Below, one piece after another: positions 9,639-17,864 of a DNA stretch of 64,000 nucleotides. The number at the start of each line of letters is the position of its first letter. Position 1 is the first letter of the stretch. The translations under genes and the position numbers were made by a program. Source of the DNA: Pseudomonas crudilactis (GTDB lineage Bacteria; Pseudomonadota; Gammaproteobacteria; Pseudomonadales; Pseudomonadaceae); the NCBI RefSeq assembly GCF_013433315.1, contig NZ_WXVV01000004.1:124001-188000 (forward strand), given 5' to 3'. The notes below the pieces were generated by a model that was not told the origin of the DNA, ran no database searches, and worked only from the letters and a program-made list of their open reading frames with translations.

Positions 9639-10618
9639 TGGCCGTCGTACTTACCGCCCGCGACCTGACCCGTCACTACGAAGTCTCACGTGGCCTGTTC
9701 AAGGGCCATGCGACCGTGCGCGCACTGAACGGCGTGTCGTTCGAACTGGAAGCCGGCAAGACCCTCGCTGTTGTAGGCGAATCGGGCTGCGGCAAATCCA
9801 CCCTCGCCCGTGCGTTGACGCTGATTGAAGATCCGTCGTCCGGATCCTTGAAAATCGCCGGCCAGGAAGTCGCCGGCGCCGACAAGGCCCAGCGCAAGCA
9901 ACTGCGCAAAGACGTGCAGATGGTCTTCCAAAGCCCGTACGCGTCGTTGAACCCACGGCAGAAAGTCGGTGACCAGCTCGGCGAGCCGCTGCTGATCAAC
10001 ACCAACCTTTCCGCCGCCGAACGTCGCGAAAAAGTCCAGGCGATGATGAAGCAGGTCGGCTTGCGTCCCGAGCACTATCAGCGCTATCCGCACATGTTCT
10101 CCGGCGGTCAGCGCCAGCGTATCGCCCTGGCTCGCGCCATGATGCTGCAACCGAAAGTGCTGGTGGCGGACGAACCGACCTCGGCACTGGACGTGTCGAT
10201 TCAGGCGCAGGTGCTCAACCTGTTCATGGATCTGCAGCAGGAGTTCAACACCGCGTACGTGTTCATCTCGCACAACCTCGCGGTGGTGCAACACGTGGCC
10301 GATGACGTGATGGTGATGTACCTCGGTCGCCCGGTGGAACTGGGGCCGAAGAACGACATCTACGAGCGTCCGCTGCACCCGTACACCCAGGCGCTGCTGT
10401 CGGCGACCCCGACCATTCACCCGGACCCGAACAAGCCGAAAATCAAGATCGTCGGCGAACTGCCCAACCCGCTGAACCCGCCACCGGGCTGCGCTTTCCA
10501 CAAGCGCTGCCCGTATGCGACCGAGCGTTGCAGCACTGAAGAGCCAGCGTTGCGCCAGCTCGACAGCCGGCAAGTGGCTTGCCACTACGCCGAGCAGTTC
10601 CTCGACGGCGCGGCATAA
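9638..10618 (+). CDS. dppF: Dipeptide ABC transporter ATP-binding protein DppF
   Basis: A 326-residue ATPase, the second nucleotide-binding subunit of the peptide transporter. Motifs are Walker A GESGCGKST, the Q-loop region MVFQSPYASLNPRQKVG, the signature FSGGQRQRIALARAMM, Walker B VLVADEPTSALD and the H-loop FISHNLAVVQH. The C-terminal extension with PPGCAFHKRCPYATERC carries the cysteine cluster typical of DppD/DppF/OppD/OppF. It starts within the stop of dppD and closes the operon. A REP pair and a strong bidirectional terminator follow. Confidence 0.97.
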   Translation: MAVVLTARDLTRHYEVSRGLFKGHATVRALNGVSFELEAGKTLAVVGESGCGKSTLARALTLIEDPSSGSLKIAGQEVAGADKAQRKQLRKDVQMVFQSPYASLNPRQKVGDQLGEPLLINTNLSAAERREKVQAMMKQVGLRPEHYQRYPHMFSGGQRQRIALARAMMLQPKVLVADEPTSALDVSIQAQVLNLFMDLQQEFNTAYVFISHNLAVVQHVADDVMVMYLGRPVELGPKNDIYERPLHPYTQALLSATPTIHPDPNKPKIKIVGELPNPLNPPPGCAFHKRCPYATERCSTEEPALRQLDSRQVACHYAEQFLDGAA

Positions 10619-10644
10619 GCAAATCTGGAGAGCGATACAAAACA

Positions 10645-10736
10645 CTGTGGGAGCGAGCTTGCTCGCGAAGGCGTTGGATCATTCAACATAGATGTCGCCT
10701 GATACACCGCTTTCGCGAGCAAGCTCGCTCCCACAG
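10645..10736. repeat. REP inverted pair (REPIN), copy 1
   Basis: CTGTGGGAGCGAGCTTGCTC begins the left arm and its reverse complement ends the right arm at 10736. About 34 unrelated bases lie between the two palindromic cores. This is the dominant REP family of fluorescent pseudomonads. Five more copies occur here, at 19040, 25049, 29617, 37882 and 43905. It lies just downstream of dppF. Confidence 0.9.
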
Positions 10737-10770
10737 TGATCGCATTTCAAAGAGAGTGACGTGTTAACCA

Positions 10771-10822
10771 AACCCCTTCTGCCTCAATTGCGCATCAGTC
10801 GAGGCAGAAGGGGTTTTCTTTT
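10771..10822. terminator. Bidirectional terminator between dppF and a small acidic protein gene
   Basis: A perfect 15-bp stem, AACCCCTTCTGCCTC with GAGGCAGAAGGGGTT, has a 15-nt loop. TTCTTTT follows on the plus strand. It can end both the dpp transcript and the converging minus-strand transcript from 11089. Confidence 0.8.
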
Positions 10823-10831
10823 GCCTGCGAT

Positions 10832-11089
10832 TTACGTCTGGCTGTCGCCGTCGTCGTCATCAGTGTCCGGCTCGTCAGTGGTCGAGTCGTCATCGTCTTT
10901 ACTGCCGCCCTGGTCCTGATCGCCCGGCTCGGACTCAGACTTGGCGAGCATCAAGCCGCTATGCCCAATCTTTCCGTTGAACGCCTGGGAATCGTGATCC
11001 TCGCACTCGGCCCAGGCCGTCGCGGTGCCGAGGGACAGCATGACCATCACTTTCAACAGCAATAAAACCCGTAGCAACCTGCTTTTCAT
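10832..11089 (-). CDS. Small exported acidic protein of unknown function
   Basis: An 85-residue protein that I do not recognise. I place the start at the ATG ending at 11089, because GGAG lies 7-8 nt upstream; an in-frame ATG four codons earlier is also possible. The N-terminus (KSRLLRVLLLLKVMVMLSLG, then TATAWA) is a good signal peptide with a predicted cut after AWA, so the mature protein should be periplasmic or secreted. The mature part is about 60 residues, begins ECEDHDSQAF, and ends in a low-complexity tail very rich in Asp, Glu, Ser and Thr. One cysteine remains after cleavage. The tail could bind cations, but nothing in the sequence proves it. It shares a terminator with dppF. Confidence 0.6.
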   Translation of the reverse strand: MKSRLLRVLLLLKVMVMLSLGTATAWAECEDHDSQAFNGKIGHSGLMLAKSESEPGDQDQGGSKDDDDSTTDEPDTDDDDGDSQT

Positions 11090-11249
11090 AGCCGACTCCA
11101 TCCATTTTCAGGTGAGACATTCGTGCCTGACTGGCGCTGTGTGAAATCTAGTTCCGATCCATCGGGTTCACCAGATAGGACGCTAACGAGCAGGCAGAAA
11201 TGCCCTCAGCAGACAGATTGCTTTCGAATAACGCCAATAGCCGGATCAG

Positions 11250-12446
11250 CTAAGCGACCGGGCGCACGCGCGTGGCCTGCCAAGTCAGAGGGATGGAAAT
11301 CAACACCATCAGCGCACTCGCCAGCCACACACTGTGACCACCGAATTGACCATACAACTGGCCACTGAGTACCGGTGACAACAGCGCACTGGCGCTCCAG
11401 CTCATAAAGAACAGGCCAAAGTACTGACCGCTTTTGCCGCCTTGGGCAAAGCGCATCGCCAGCACATTCAGCGGCGGCATGAAAAAGGCCTCGCCCAAGG
11501 TCCAGATCAGCGTCGACAGGCAGACGTAAAACAGCCCGGAACCGAACGGCAGCATGCCCAACCCGCAAGCCAGTAACACACTGCCGAGCAGCATTTGCCG
11601 ACGCATGCCCCAACGTTCGCCCCAGTGCGACAGCGGAATCTGCAGGGCGATCACCAGCAACGCATTGAGGCCGAACTGCCAGCCGATCGCCTCGGTGCTC
11701 AAGTGATAGTAATCACGCAGGTAATTGCCCAGCGTGCTGTAGACCGTATCAAACGCGATGCCAAGCACGGCCGTCGCCGCCAGCAACCAGAGGAACGGCT
11801 TGTCGCGATACGGCACCCCGGAACCTGCGTCATCCGTGGACTTTTTGTCATTGATCAGCACCGGCCGCTGCCACGTGGTGCGAACAAACCAGAGCAGCGC
11901 CAACAACGTCATCGCCGCGCTGCCGAAAAACACCCAGCGAAAATCGGTCTGCGCCAGCACCCCGCCCGCGACGCCGGCGGCCGCCATGCCGAGGTTGCGC
12001 GCCACCCGGCTCAAGGCCTGCGCACGCGAACGTTGAGCGACTTCGCAATATTCCATGATCAGCCGCTGATGCAGCGTGCGAATGGCACCATCGTTGGTTC
12101 CGCTGAGCAACAGCAAAGCAGCCAGCAACGGCACTTGCGTGACCAGCCCCAGCAGCATCAGCACCCACACTGAAACAAAGAACAGCGACGCCGTCAGCCG
12201 CGCCGTGCGCACATGATCACTGAGCCAGCCACCGAGCATCGAACCGACCAGCAACCCCGCGCCATAGGCCGAGAGCAACCAGCCCACGGTCTCGATCGCC
12301 AGCCCCAGCTCCTGACGCAGGTACAACGCCATGAACAGCTTGACCATGCTGCTCAGGCGATTGATGAACAACAGCGCACCGAGCACCCAGGCCATTACAC
12401 TGAAATAGCCGTCCAGTCGTAGCAAGTGAGTCAGGCGACTCGTCAT
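11250..12446 (-). CDS. Major facilitator superfamily transporter
   Basis: A 398-residue inner-membrane protein with about twelve hydrophobic helices in two halves, separated by a polar loop near residues 205-225 (LINDKKSTDDAGSGVPYRDK). The first half carries the MFS loop 2-3 signature (GGWLSDHVRTAR), and an equivalent loop sits in the second half (HWGERWGMRRQ). It resembles MdtH/YceL-like drug:proton antiporters, but the sequence does not identify the substrate. The ATG has GAGG upstream. It stands alone, with about 150 nt of gene-free sequence before the small acidic protein gene on one side and the repeat island on the other. Confidence 0.85.
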   Translation of the reverse strand: MTSRLTHLLRLDGYFSVMAWVLGALLFINRLSSMVKLFMALYLRQELGLAIETVGWLLSAYGAGLLVGSMLGGWLSDHVRTARLTASLFFVSVWVLMLLGLVTQVPLLAALLLLSGTNDGAIRTLHQRLIMEYCEVAQRSRAQALSRVARNLGMAAAGVAGGVLAQTDFRWVFFGSAAMTLLALLWFVRTTWQRPVLINDKKSTDDAGSGVPYRDKPFLWLLAATAVLGIAFDTVYSTLGNYLRDYYHLSTEAIGWQFGLNALLVIALQIPLSHWGERWGMRRQMLLGSVLLACGLGMLPFGSGLFYVCLSTLIWTLGEAFFMPPLNVLAMRFAQGGKSGQYFGLFFMSWSASALLSPVLSGQLYGQFGGHSVWLASALMVLISIPLTWQATRVRPVA

Positions 12447-12583
12447 TCCATTGACCTCTCAGAGCGACTTGGGTGGAGCTGAAACACTAACGGTCAGCAG
12501 GCTGGATGTCGCGTTCAAGTGCATCGAGATCACGATAAACCGAGGCGTCCTACAGCCATTGCGCGCGATAAAACCGTGCCGAA

Positions 12584-13138
12584 GATCAAAAGCCCCTCAC
12601 CCTAGCCCTCTCCCGGAGGGCGAGGGGACTGATCGCGGGGTTTGGGAGAGCTACGCCGACCTGAAATACCGAGCTGAACTCAGACTCTGAAACAGATCAA
12701 AAGCCCCTCACCCTAGCCCTCTCCCGGAGGGCGAGGGGACTGACCGAGGTGTTTGGGAGAGCTACGCCGACCTGAAATACCGAGCTGAACTCAGACTCTG
12801 AAACAGATCAAAAGCCCCTCACCCTAGCCCTCTCCCGGAGGGAGAGGGGACTGATCGCGGGGTTTGGTAGAGCTACGCCGACCTGAAATACCGAGCTGAA
12901 CTCAGACTCTGAAACAGATCAAAAGCCCCTCACCCTAGCCCTCTCCCGGAGGGCGAGGGGACTGATCGCGGGGTTTGGTAGAGCTACGCCGACCTGAAAT
13001 ACCGAGCTGAACTCAGACTCTGAAACAGATCAAAAGCCCCTCACCCTAGCCCTCTCCCAGAGGGAAAGGGGACTGACCGAGGTGTTTGGGAGAGCTACGC
13101 CGACGTGAAATACCGAGTCGAACTCAGATTCTGAAAAG
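12584..13138. repeat. Five tandem 111-bp repeats with CCCCTCACCC-type REP core
   Basis: Units begin at 12584, 12695, 12806, 12917 and 13028 (each GATCAAAAGCCCCTCACCCT) with an exact 111-bp period. Each unit holds a small palindromic core (CCCTCTCCCGGAGGG and variants) and a constant tail running from GAGCTACGCCGAC to ACTCTGAAA. Two sequence variants alternate in the middle: GACTGATCGCGGGGTTTGG in units 1, 3 and 4, and GACTGACCGAGGTGTTTGG in units 2 and 5. The fifth unit has the most substitutions. No reading frame stays open across the array. Confidence 0.9.
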
Positions 13139-13148
13139 CACACAAATC

Positions 13149-13185
13149 GGCTCCCTCTCCCTCGAAGAGGGCTGAGGTGAGGGGC
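13149..13185. repeat. Inverted REP core closing the 111-bp array
   Basis: The segment from GGCTCCCTCTCCC to GGTGAGGGGC is the reverse orientation of the core found in each 111-bp unit. The whole island therefore reads as a normal inverted pair whose left half has been amplified five times. Confidence 0.7.
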
Positions 13186-13295
13186 AGCCCCAACACAAAC
13201 CAATAGCCGAACACCGCTTGGCCCTTAACCACTCAATAGGCCGAGTGTCAGCTCGCCTGCTTTTGATCTTGGAGCCCGTCGGCAGGCTGAGTGGA

Positions 13296-13399
13296 GGGAT
13301 TGATCCGGGGGTAGGCGCGCAGCGCCGTTCGACGAAGTCGAACACATCGAAAGGAGGTGCAGCGAAGCAAACCGGAAGCGATGCCCCCGGATCGATCCC
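13296..13399. repeat. 104-bp palindromic intergenic element
   Basis: GGGATTGATCCGGGGG at 13296-13311 is the inverse of CCCCCGGATCGATCCC at 13384-13399, with one mismatch in 16. Inside lies a second perfect hairpin, GTTCGAC-GAA-GTCGAAC (13327-13343). The segment around it (about 13240-13560) has no convincing gene. It looks like one of the longer dispersed intergenic repeats of fluorescent pseudomonads, but I could not compare it with any other copy. Confidence 0.6.
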
Positions 13400-13585
13400 G
13401 GAGTGAAGGAACCCCGAGCCCCAGCGAGTGGGCCGAACGTCAGGGCGCAGACCTTTGGTTCCTTTGGGGCGTTTGCCAAAGGGACTCGCTGTAAGAGCGA
13501 AACCGCCAGCGGCAACACCCAAAGCAACGGATATTCACCCAAAACCCCAAGAACCTGGTCGGCCCACAGGCCGCCAAGACCAAAG

Positions 13586-13618
13586 CAAAAAGCCCCCGAT
13601 GCTTTCACATCGAGGGCT
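13586..13618 (-). terminator. Terminator of prfC
   Basis: Read on the minus strand, AGCCCTCGATG pairs with CATCGGGGGCT around TGAAAG, followed by TTTTTG. It starts 21 nt after the prfC stop. Confidence 0.8.
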
Positions 13619-13639
13619 TCGGACCAACCAATTCAGAGC

Positions 13640-15223
13640 TTAATGATGCTCACGCGTCGCGCGGAATTTCACATCCGGCCAACGCTCTTCCATCAACGCC
13701 AGATTAACCCGCGTCGGCGCCAGGTAAGTCAGGTGACCACCGCCATCAACGGCAAGGTTCTCCACAGCCTTGTTAGAGAATTCCTCAAGCTTCTTCTTGT
13801 CAGTGCACTCAATCCAGCGCGCGGAATACACAGTGATCGGCTCATACGAGCACTCAACCTTGTATTCCTCCTTCAAACGGCTGGCGACCACATCGAACTG
13901 CAGCACACCCACGGCGCCAAGAATGATGTCGTTGCTGCGCTCCGGGAAAAACACCTGCGTCGCGCCCTCTTCAGCCAACTGCTGCAGCCCCTGTCGCAAC
14001 TGCTTGGACTTCAGCGGATCACGCAGACGCACACGACGGAACAGCTCCGGCGCAAAGTGCGGAATACCGGTGAAACCGAGGGTCTCGCCTTCGCTGAAGG
14101 TGTCGCCGATCTGGATCGTGCCGTGGTTGTGCAGACCAATGATGTCGCCGGCAAAAGCTTCTTCCAGCTGCTCACGCTCGGAGGAGAAGAACGTCAGGGC
14201 GTCGCCGATGCGCACGTCCTTGCCGGTGCGCACATGGCGCATCTTCATGCCTTTCTCGTACTTGCCGGAGCAAATGCGCATGAAGGCAATGCGGTCGCGG
14301 TGTTTCGGGTCCATGTTCGCCTGGATCTTGAAGATGAAGCCCGAAAACTTCTCTTCGACCGGTTCAACGGTACGCTCGTTAGCGACACGGGCCAGCGGAC
14401 GTGGTGCCCAGTCAACGACGGCGTCGAGAACGTGGTCAACACCGAAGTTGCCCAGCGCCGTACCGAAGAACACCGGGGTCAGTTGACCGTCGAGGAATTC
14501 CTGCTGGTTGAATTCGTGGCAGGCGCCCTGCACCAGTTCCAGCTGCTCGATGAAACGCTCGTACTCGTCGCCCAGGTGCGCACGCGCCTCGTCGGAGTCG
14601 AGCTTCTCGATGATCTTGGTTTCGGTGCGTTCGTGACCGTGACCGGCGGTGTAGACAATGATGTAGTCGTCGGCCAGGTGGTACACGCCCTTGAAGTCGC
14701 GGTAGCAACCGATCGGCCAGGTGATCGGTGCGGCCTTGATCTTCAGAACGGCTTCGATCTCGTCGAGCAGTTCGATCGGGTCGCGAATGTCACGGTCGAG
14801 TTTGTTGATGAAGCTGACGATCGGCGTGTCACGCAGACGGCAGACGTCCATCAGCGCAATGGTCCGTGGCTCGACACCTTTACCGCCGTCGAGGACCATC
14901 AATGCCGAGTCCACCGCCGTCAGGGTGCGGTAGGTGTCTTCGGAGAAGTCTTCGTGGCCCGGGGTGTCGAGCAGGTTGATCATGTGTTCGCGATACGGGA
15001 ACTGCATGACCGACGTGGTAATGGAAATACCCCGTTGCTTCTCCATCTCCATCCAGTCGGATGTCGCATGGCGATCGGATTTACGGGATTTCACCGTACC
15101 GGCCACTGCAATCGCCTTGCCCATCAACAGGAGCTTTTCGGTGATCGTGGTTTTACCGGCATCGGGGTGGGAAATAATGGCGAAAGTGCGGCGTTTCGCG
15201 ACTTCGGCGGCCTGGTTGGTCAT
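13640..15223 (-). CDS. prfC: Peptide chain release factor 3 (RF3)
   Basis: A 527-residue translational GTPase that removes RF1/RF2 from the ribosome after termination. The G1 motif is HPDAGKT at residues 19-25, with the following switch I region [13 protein letters not shown]3 is DTPGHEDF and G4 is NKLD (in [11 protein letters not shown]). An EF-Tu-like domain 2 and the RF3 C-terminal domain follow; the latter includes [16 protein letters not shown] and ends near [18 protein letters not shown]. The length equals that of the E. coli protein. It stands alone, with its own terminator downstream and a TATAAT-like promoter element upstream of the start. Confidence 0.97.
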   Translation of the reverse strand: MTNQAAEVAKRRTFAIISHPDAGKTTITEKLLLMGKAIAVAGTVKSRKSDRHATSDWMEMEKQRGISITTSVMQFPYREHMINLLDTPGHEDFSEDTYRTLTAVDSALMVLDGGKGVEPRTIALMDVCRLRDTPIVSFINKLDRDIRDPIELLDEIEAVLKIKAAPITWPIGCYRDFKGVYHLADDYIIVYTAGHGHERTETKIIEKLDSDEARAHLGDEYERFIEQLELVQGACHEFNQQEFLDGQLTPVFFGTALGNFGVDHVLDAVVDWAPRPLARVANERTVEPVEEKFSGFIFKIQANMDPKHRDRIAFMRICSGKYEKGMKMRHVRTGKDVRIGDALTFFSSEREQLEEAFAGDIIGLHNHGTIQIGDTFSEGETLGFTGIPHFAPELFRRVRLRDPLKSKQLRQGLQQLAEEGATQVFFPERSNDIILGAVGVLQFDVVASRLKEEYKVECSYEPITVYSARWIECTDKKKLEEFSNKAVENLAVDGGGHLTYLAPTRVNLALMEERWPDVKFRATREHH

Positions 15224-15260
15224 GGGAAATCGCCTGGCGGTGATTCAAAAAAGGGCCGCG

Positions 15261-15289
15261 ATTATAGCCCAACTCGATGCAATAACCGA
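15261..15289 (-). promoter_or_regulatory. Putative sigma-70 promoter of prfC
   Basis: On the minus strand a perfect TATAAT lies 38-43 nt before the prfC ATG, with a weak -35 hexamer TCGGTT 17 nt upstream. The remaining 15290-15554 region before the betaine operon shows no gene that I can support. Confidence 0.45.
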
Positions 15290-15554
15290 ACCGTTGAGCA
15301 CATTAAGGGTGGCCAAATGCTGCCGCAGATGGGAACCTTTTAAAGCACGGAGACGTCCATCCCCTGTTACGAATTTTCGTCAGGGGCTGAAAAATCAGCA
15401 AGTTAGCCTGACGAGGCTGCGCTCATGGCTCGCTTTCAGACCGCTTTTTGCCGGGGCTGAGGGAGCTGCTTCTCGCGAACGTTTATTCCCGGCAGCCATG
15501 TATGGCATGCCACACGGGAGAGCGTTCGCCGACTACAAAAAAAGGAGTCCGCCT

Positions 15555-16271
15555 GTGGCTATCCGCTATGGCAAGGGGCTGATGGGAGGTGCGGTGGTGA
15601 TCGCGCTCCTGGCCCTGCTGGTCCACTGGATCGGCATCAACACGATCGAACACTACCGCGACGATTTGTTGTTTTACCTGCAAGCTCATCTGATTCTCGT
15701 CCTCGCTTCAATGCTGGCCGCCCTGGTCGTGGGCATCCCCGCCGGTATCTTTCTCAGTCGCCCGACCATGGTCGGCCGCGCTGAACGCTTCATGCAGATC
15801 TTCAATATCGGTAACACCGTGCCTCCGCTGGCCGTGCTTGCGATTGCCCTGGGCGTCCTCGGCATTGGCAGTGGCCCGGCGATCTTTGCTTTATTCCTCG
15901 CTTCGTTGCTGCCGATTGTGCGCAACACCTACGAAGGCCTGAAAAATGTGCAGGGTTCGCTGAAAGAAGCGGCCGTCGGCATCGGCATGACCCCGCGCCA
16001 GGTGCTGTGGAAAGTCGAATTGCCCAACGCCGTGCCGATCATCGTCGGTGGCGTGCGCGTGGCTTTGGCGATCAACGTCGGCACCGCGCCGCTGGCGTTC
16101 CTGATCGGTGCCAACAGCCTCGGCAGCCTGATCTTCCCTGGCATCGCCCTGAACAATCAGCCGCAACTGCTGCTCGGCGCCGCGTGCACCGCGCTGCTGG
16201 CCTTGCTGCTCGATGGCGTCGTCACCCTCGCCAGCCGCCTCTGGCTGGAACGCGGTTTGCGCCCGTCTTAA
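15555..16271 (+). CDS. Glycine betaine/choline-type ABC transporter permease
   Basis: A 238-residue inner-membrane permease of the OpuC/OsmU/YehY family. The start is a GTG at 15555, with AAAGGAG 7 nt upstream; longer in-frame extensions into the region downstream of prfC lack membrane character. After a short N-terminal helix (GGAVVIALLALLVHWIGI) come the periplasmic stretch and the binding-protein-dependent permease domain, with the segment VRNTYEGLKNVQGSLKEAA and the EAA-like loop GIGMTPRQVLWKVELP. It is the first gene of a four-gene operon (permease, binding protein, permease, ATPase) that most likely imports a quaternary-amine osmoprotectant. Confidence 0.9.
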   Translation: MAIRYGKGLMGGAVVIALLALLVHWIGINTIEHYRDDLLFYLQAHLILVLASMLAALVVGIPAGIFLSRPTMVGRAERFMQIFNIGNTVPPLAVLAIALGVLGIGSGPAIFALFLASLLPIVRNTYEGLKNVQGSLKEAAVGIGMTPRQVLWKVELPNAVPIIVGGVRVALAINVGTAPLAFLIGANSLGSLIFPGIALNNQPQLLLGAACTALLALLLDGVVTLASRLWLERGLRPS

Positions 16272-16292
16272 GGCTCTTGCGAAGGAATATTT

Positions 16293-17198
16293 ATGAAACG
16301 ATTTAGTTCGACTCTGGGATTGATAGCGGGTTGCGTTCTGCTGTTCGCAGGAATCGCGCAAGCAGCCGACAAACCAGTGATCCGCCTCGGCGCCCGGGTC
16401 TTCACCGAGCAGACCCTGCTCGCGGAAATCACCGCGCAATACCTGCGCAGCAAAGGTTATGACGCGCAGGTCACCGGTGGTCTGGGCAGCAACCTCGCCC
16501 GCAGCGCCCACGAAAGCGGGCAGCTGGACATGCTCTGGGAATACACCGGCGTGTCGCTGGTGGCCTACAACCATGTCACCGAAAAACTCGACAGCGCCCA
16601 GTCCTACGCCCGGGTAAAAGAACTCGACGCGAAAAAAGGTCTGGTCTGGCTGACCCCGTCGAAATTCAGCAATACCTACGCCCTCGCGCTGCCGAAAAAG
16701 GTCGCTGAGGAATATCCGCAGATCAACAACATCAGCCAGTTGAACGAAGTGCTGCGTGCCGAAGCCAAGACCAATCACTTGGTGGCGTTGGACACCGAGT
16801 TCGCCAACCGCTCCGACGGTCTGATCGGCATGGTCGATCTCTACGGCATGAACCTGACCCGCAAGAACATCCGCCAGATGGATGCCGGGCTGGTTTACAC
16901 GGCGTTGCGCAACGGCCAGGTGTTTGCCGGTCTGGTCTACACCACCGACGGTCGCCTCAACGCCTTCGGCCTGAAGTTGCTGGAAGACGACAAGCATTAC
17001 TTCCCCGACTACACCGCCGCGCCGGTGGTGCGTCAGGCTTATCTCGACAAGCACCCGCAACTGGCCGAACAGCTCAAGCCGCTGGCCGAACTGTTCGATG
17101 ACGAAACCATGCGCCAGCTCAATGCGCGGGTCGACGTCGATCACGAAAGCCCTTCGAAAGTCGCTGCCGATTTCCTGCGCCAGCATCAACTCAACTAA
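16293..17198 (+). CDS. Glycine betaine/choline-type periplasmic binding protein
   Basis: A 301-residue substrate-binding protein of the OpuAC/OsmX family. A signal peptide (residues 1-24, ending GIAQA/ADKP) precedes the domain start VIRLGARVFTEQTLLAEITA, a typical opening for this family. Further conserved segments are LGSNLARSAHESGQLDMLWEYTG, within which lies the ligand-contacting WEYTG region, and LVALDTEFANRSDG. Aromatic residues around YTG and VYTTDGR are candidates for a cation-pi cage, but I cannot assign them precisely. A small 21-nt gap separates it from the upstream permease, and GGAGG lies before the next permease. It probably delivers betaine-like osmoprotectants to the two permeases. 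Confidence 0.9.
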   Translation: MKRFSSTLGLIAGCVLLFAGIAQAADKPVIRLGARVFTEQTLLAEITAQYLRSKGYDAQVTGGLGSNLARSAHESGQLDMLWEYTGVSLVAYNHVTEKLDSAQSYARVKELDAKKGLVWLTPSKFSNTYALALPKKVAEEYPQINNISQLNEVLRAEAKTNHLVALDTEFANRSDGLIGMVDLYGMNLTRKNIRQMDAGLVYTALRNGQVFAGLVYTTDGRLNAFGLKLLEDDKHYFPDYTAAPVVRQAYLDKHPQLAEQLKPLAELFDDETMRQLNARVDVDHESPSKVAADFLRQHQLN

Positions 17199-17210
17199 GG
17201 AGGAAAAGTC

Positions 17211-17864
17211 ATGGAATTTCTGAACGCCTTTTCCCACCTCGACTGGCAGCAGGTGATGCACCTGACCTGGCAGCACATCACCCTCGTCGGCATTGCCGTG
17301 ACCCTGGCGATTGTCGTTGGCGTGCCGCTGGGCATTCTGATGACACGCTTTCCGACCCTAGCAGGTCCCTTGCAGGCCAGCGCCACGGTGCTGCTGACCG
17401 TGCCGTCGATTGCCCTGTTCGGCCTGCTGCTGCCGTTCTACTCGAAGTTCGGTCAGGGCCTCGGCCCGATGCCGGCGATCACTGCGGTGTTCCTTTATTC
17501 GCTGCTGCCGATCATGCGCAACACCTACCTCGCCCTCACCGGCGTAGAGCCCGGTATCCGTGAAGCCGCGCGCGGCATCGGCATGACCTTCGGCCAGCGC
17601 CTGCGCATGGTCGAGTTGCCGATTGCGGTGCCAGTGATCCTCGCCGGCGTGCGCACCGCCGTGGTGATGAACATCGGCGTAATGACAATCGCCGCGACCA
17701 TCGGCGCCGGCGGCCTCGGTGTGTTGATCCTCGCTTCCATCAGCCGCAGTGACATGTCGATGCTGATCGTCGGCGCGCTGCTGGTCAGTCTTCTGGCCAT
17801 TTTCGCTGACCTGTTTCTCCAATGGCTGCAACGCTCGTTGACTCCAAAAGGACTGCTCAAATGA
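17211..17864 (+). CDS. Glycine betaine/choline-type ABC transporter permease
   Basis: A 217-residue inner-membrane permease, the second channel subunit of the betaine-type transporter. GGAGG precedes the ATG. The domain shows the expected helices and an EAA loop (EPGIREAARGIGMTFGQRLRM), followed by VELPIAVPVILAGVRTAVV and IGAGGLGVLIL, both very close to OpuCB/OpuCD and YehW-type proteins. Its stop overlaps the ATPase start (ATGA), so the two are translationally coupled. The gene order differs from the opuCABCD order that I recall for P. aeruginosa, where the ATPase gene is first. Confidence 0.92.
   Translation: MEFLNAFSHLDWQQVMHLTWQHITLVGIAVTLAIVVGVPLGILMTRFPTLAGPLQASATVLLTVPSIALFGLLLPFYSKFGQGLGPMPAITAVFLYSLLPIMRNTYLALTGVEPGIREAARGIGMTFGQRLRMVELPIAVPVILAGVRTAVVMNIGVMTIAATIGAGGLGVLILASISRSDMSMLIVGALLVSLLAIFADLFLQWLQRSLTPKGLLK

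Noticed and set aside
12584..13138. The tandem array as a CRISPR
   Set aside because: The 111-bp unit is repeated in full with no unique spacers of constant length, and there are no cas genes nearby.
13124..13643. Small open frames on both strands in the 13.1-13.6 kb block
   Set aside because: They overlap each other in several frames across palindromic repeat sequence and have no ribosome-binding sites.
13403..15343. Plus-strand 646-codon frame opposite prfC
   Set aside because: It is antisense to a complete release factor 3 gene and starts in the repeat island. It shows no domain or start signal.
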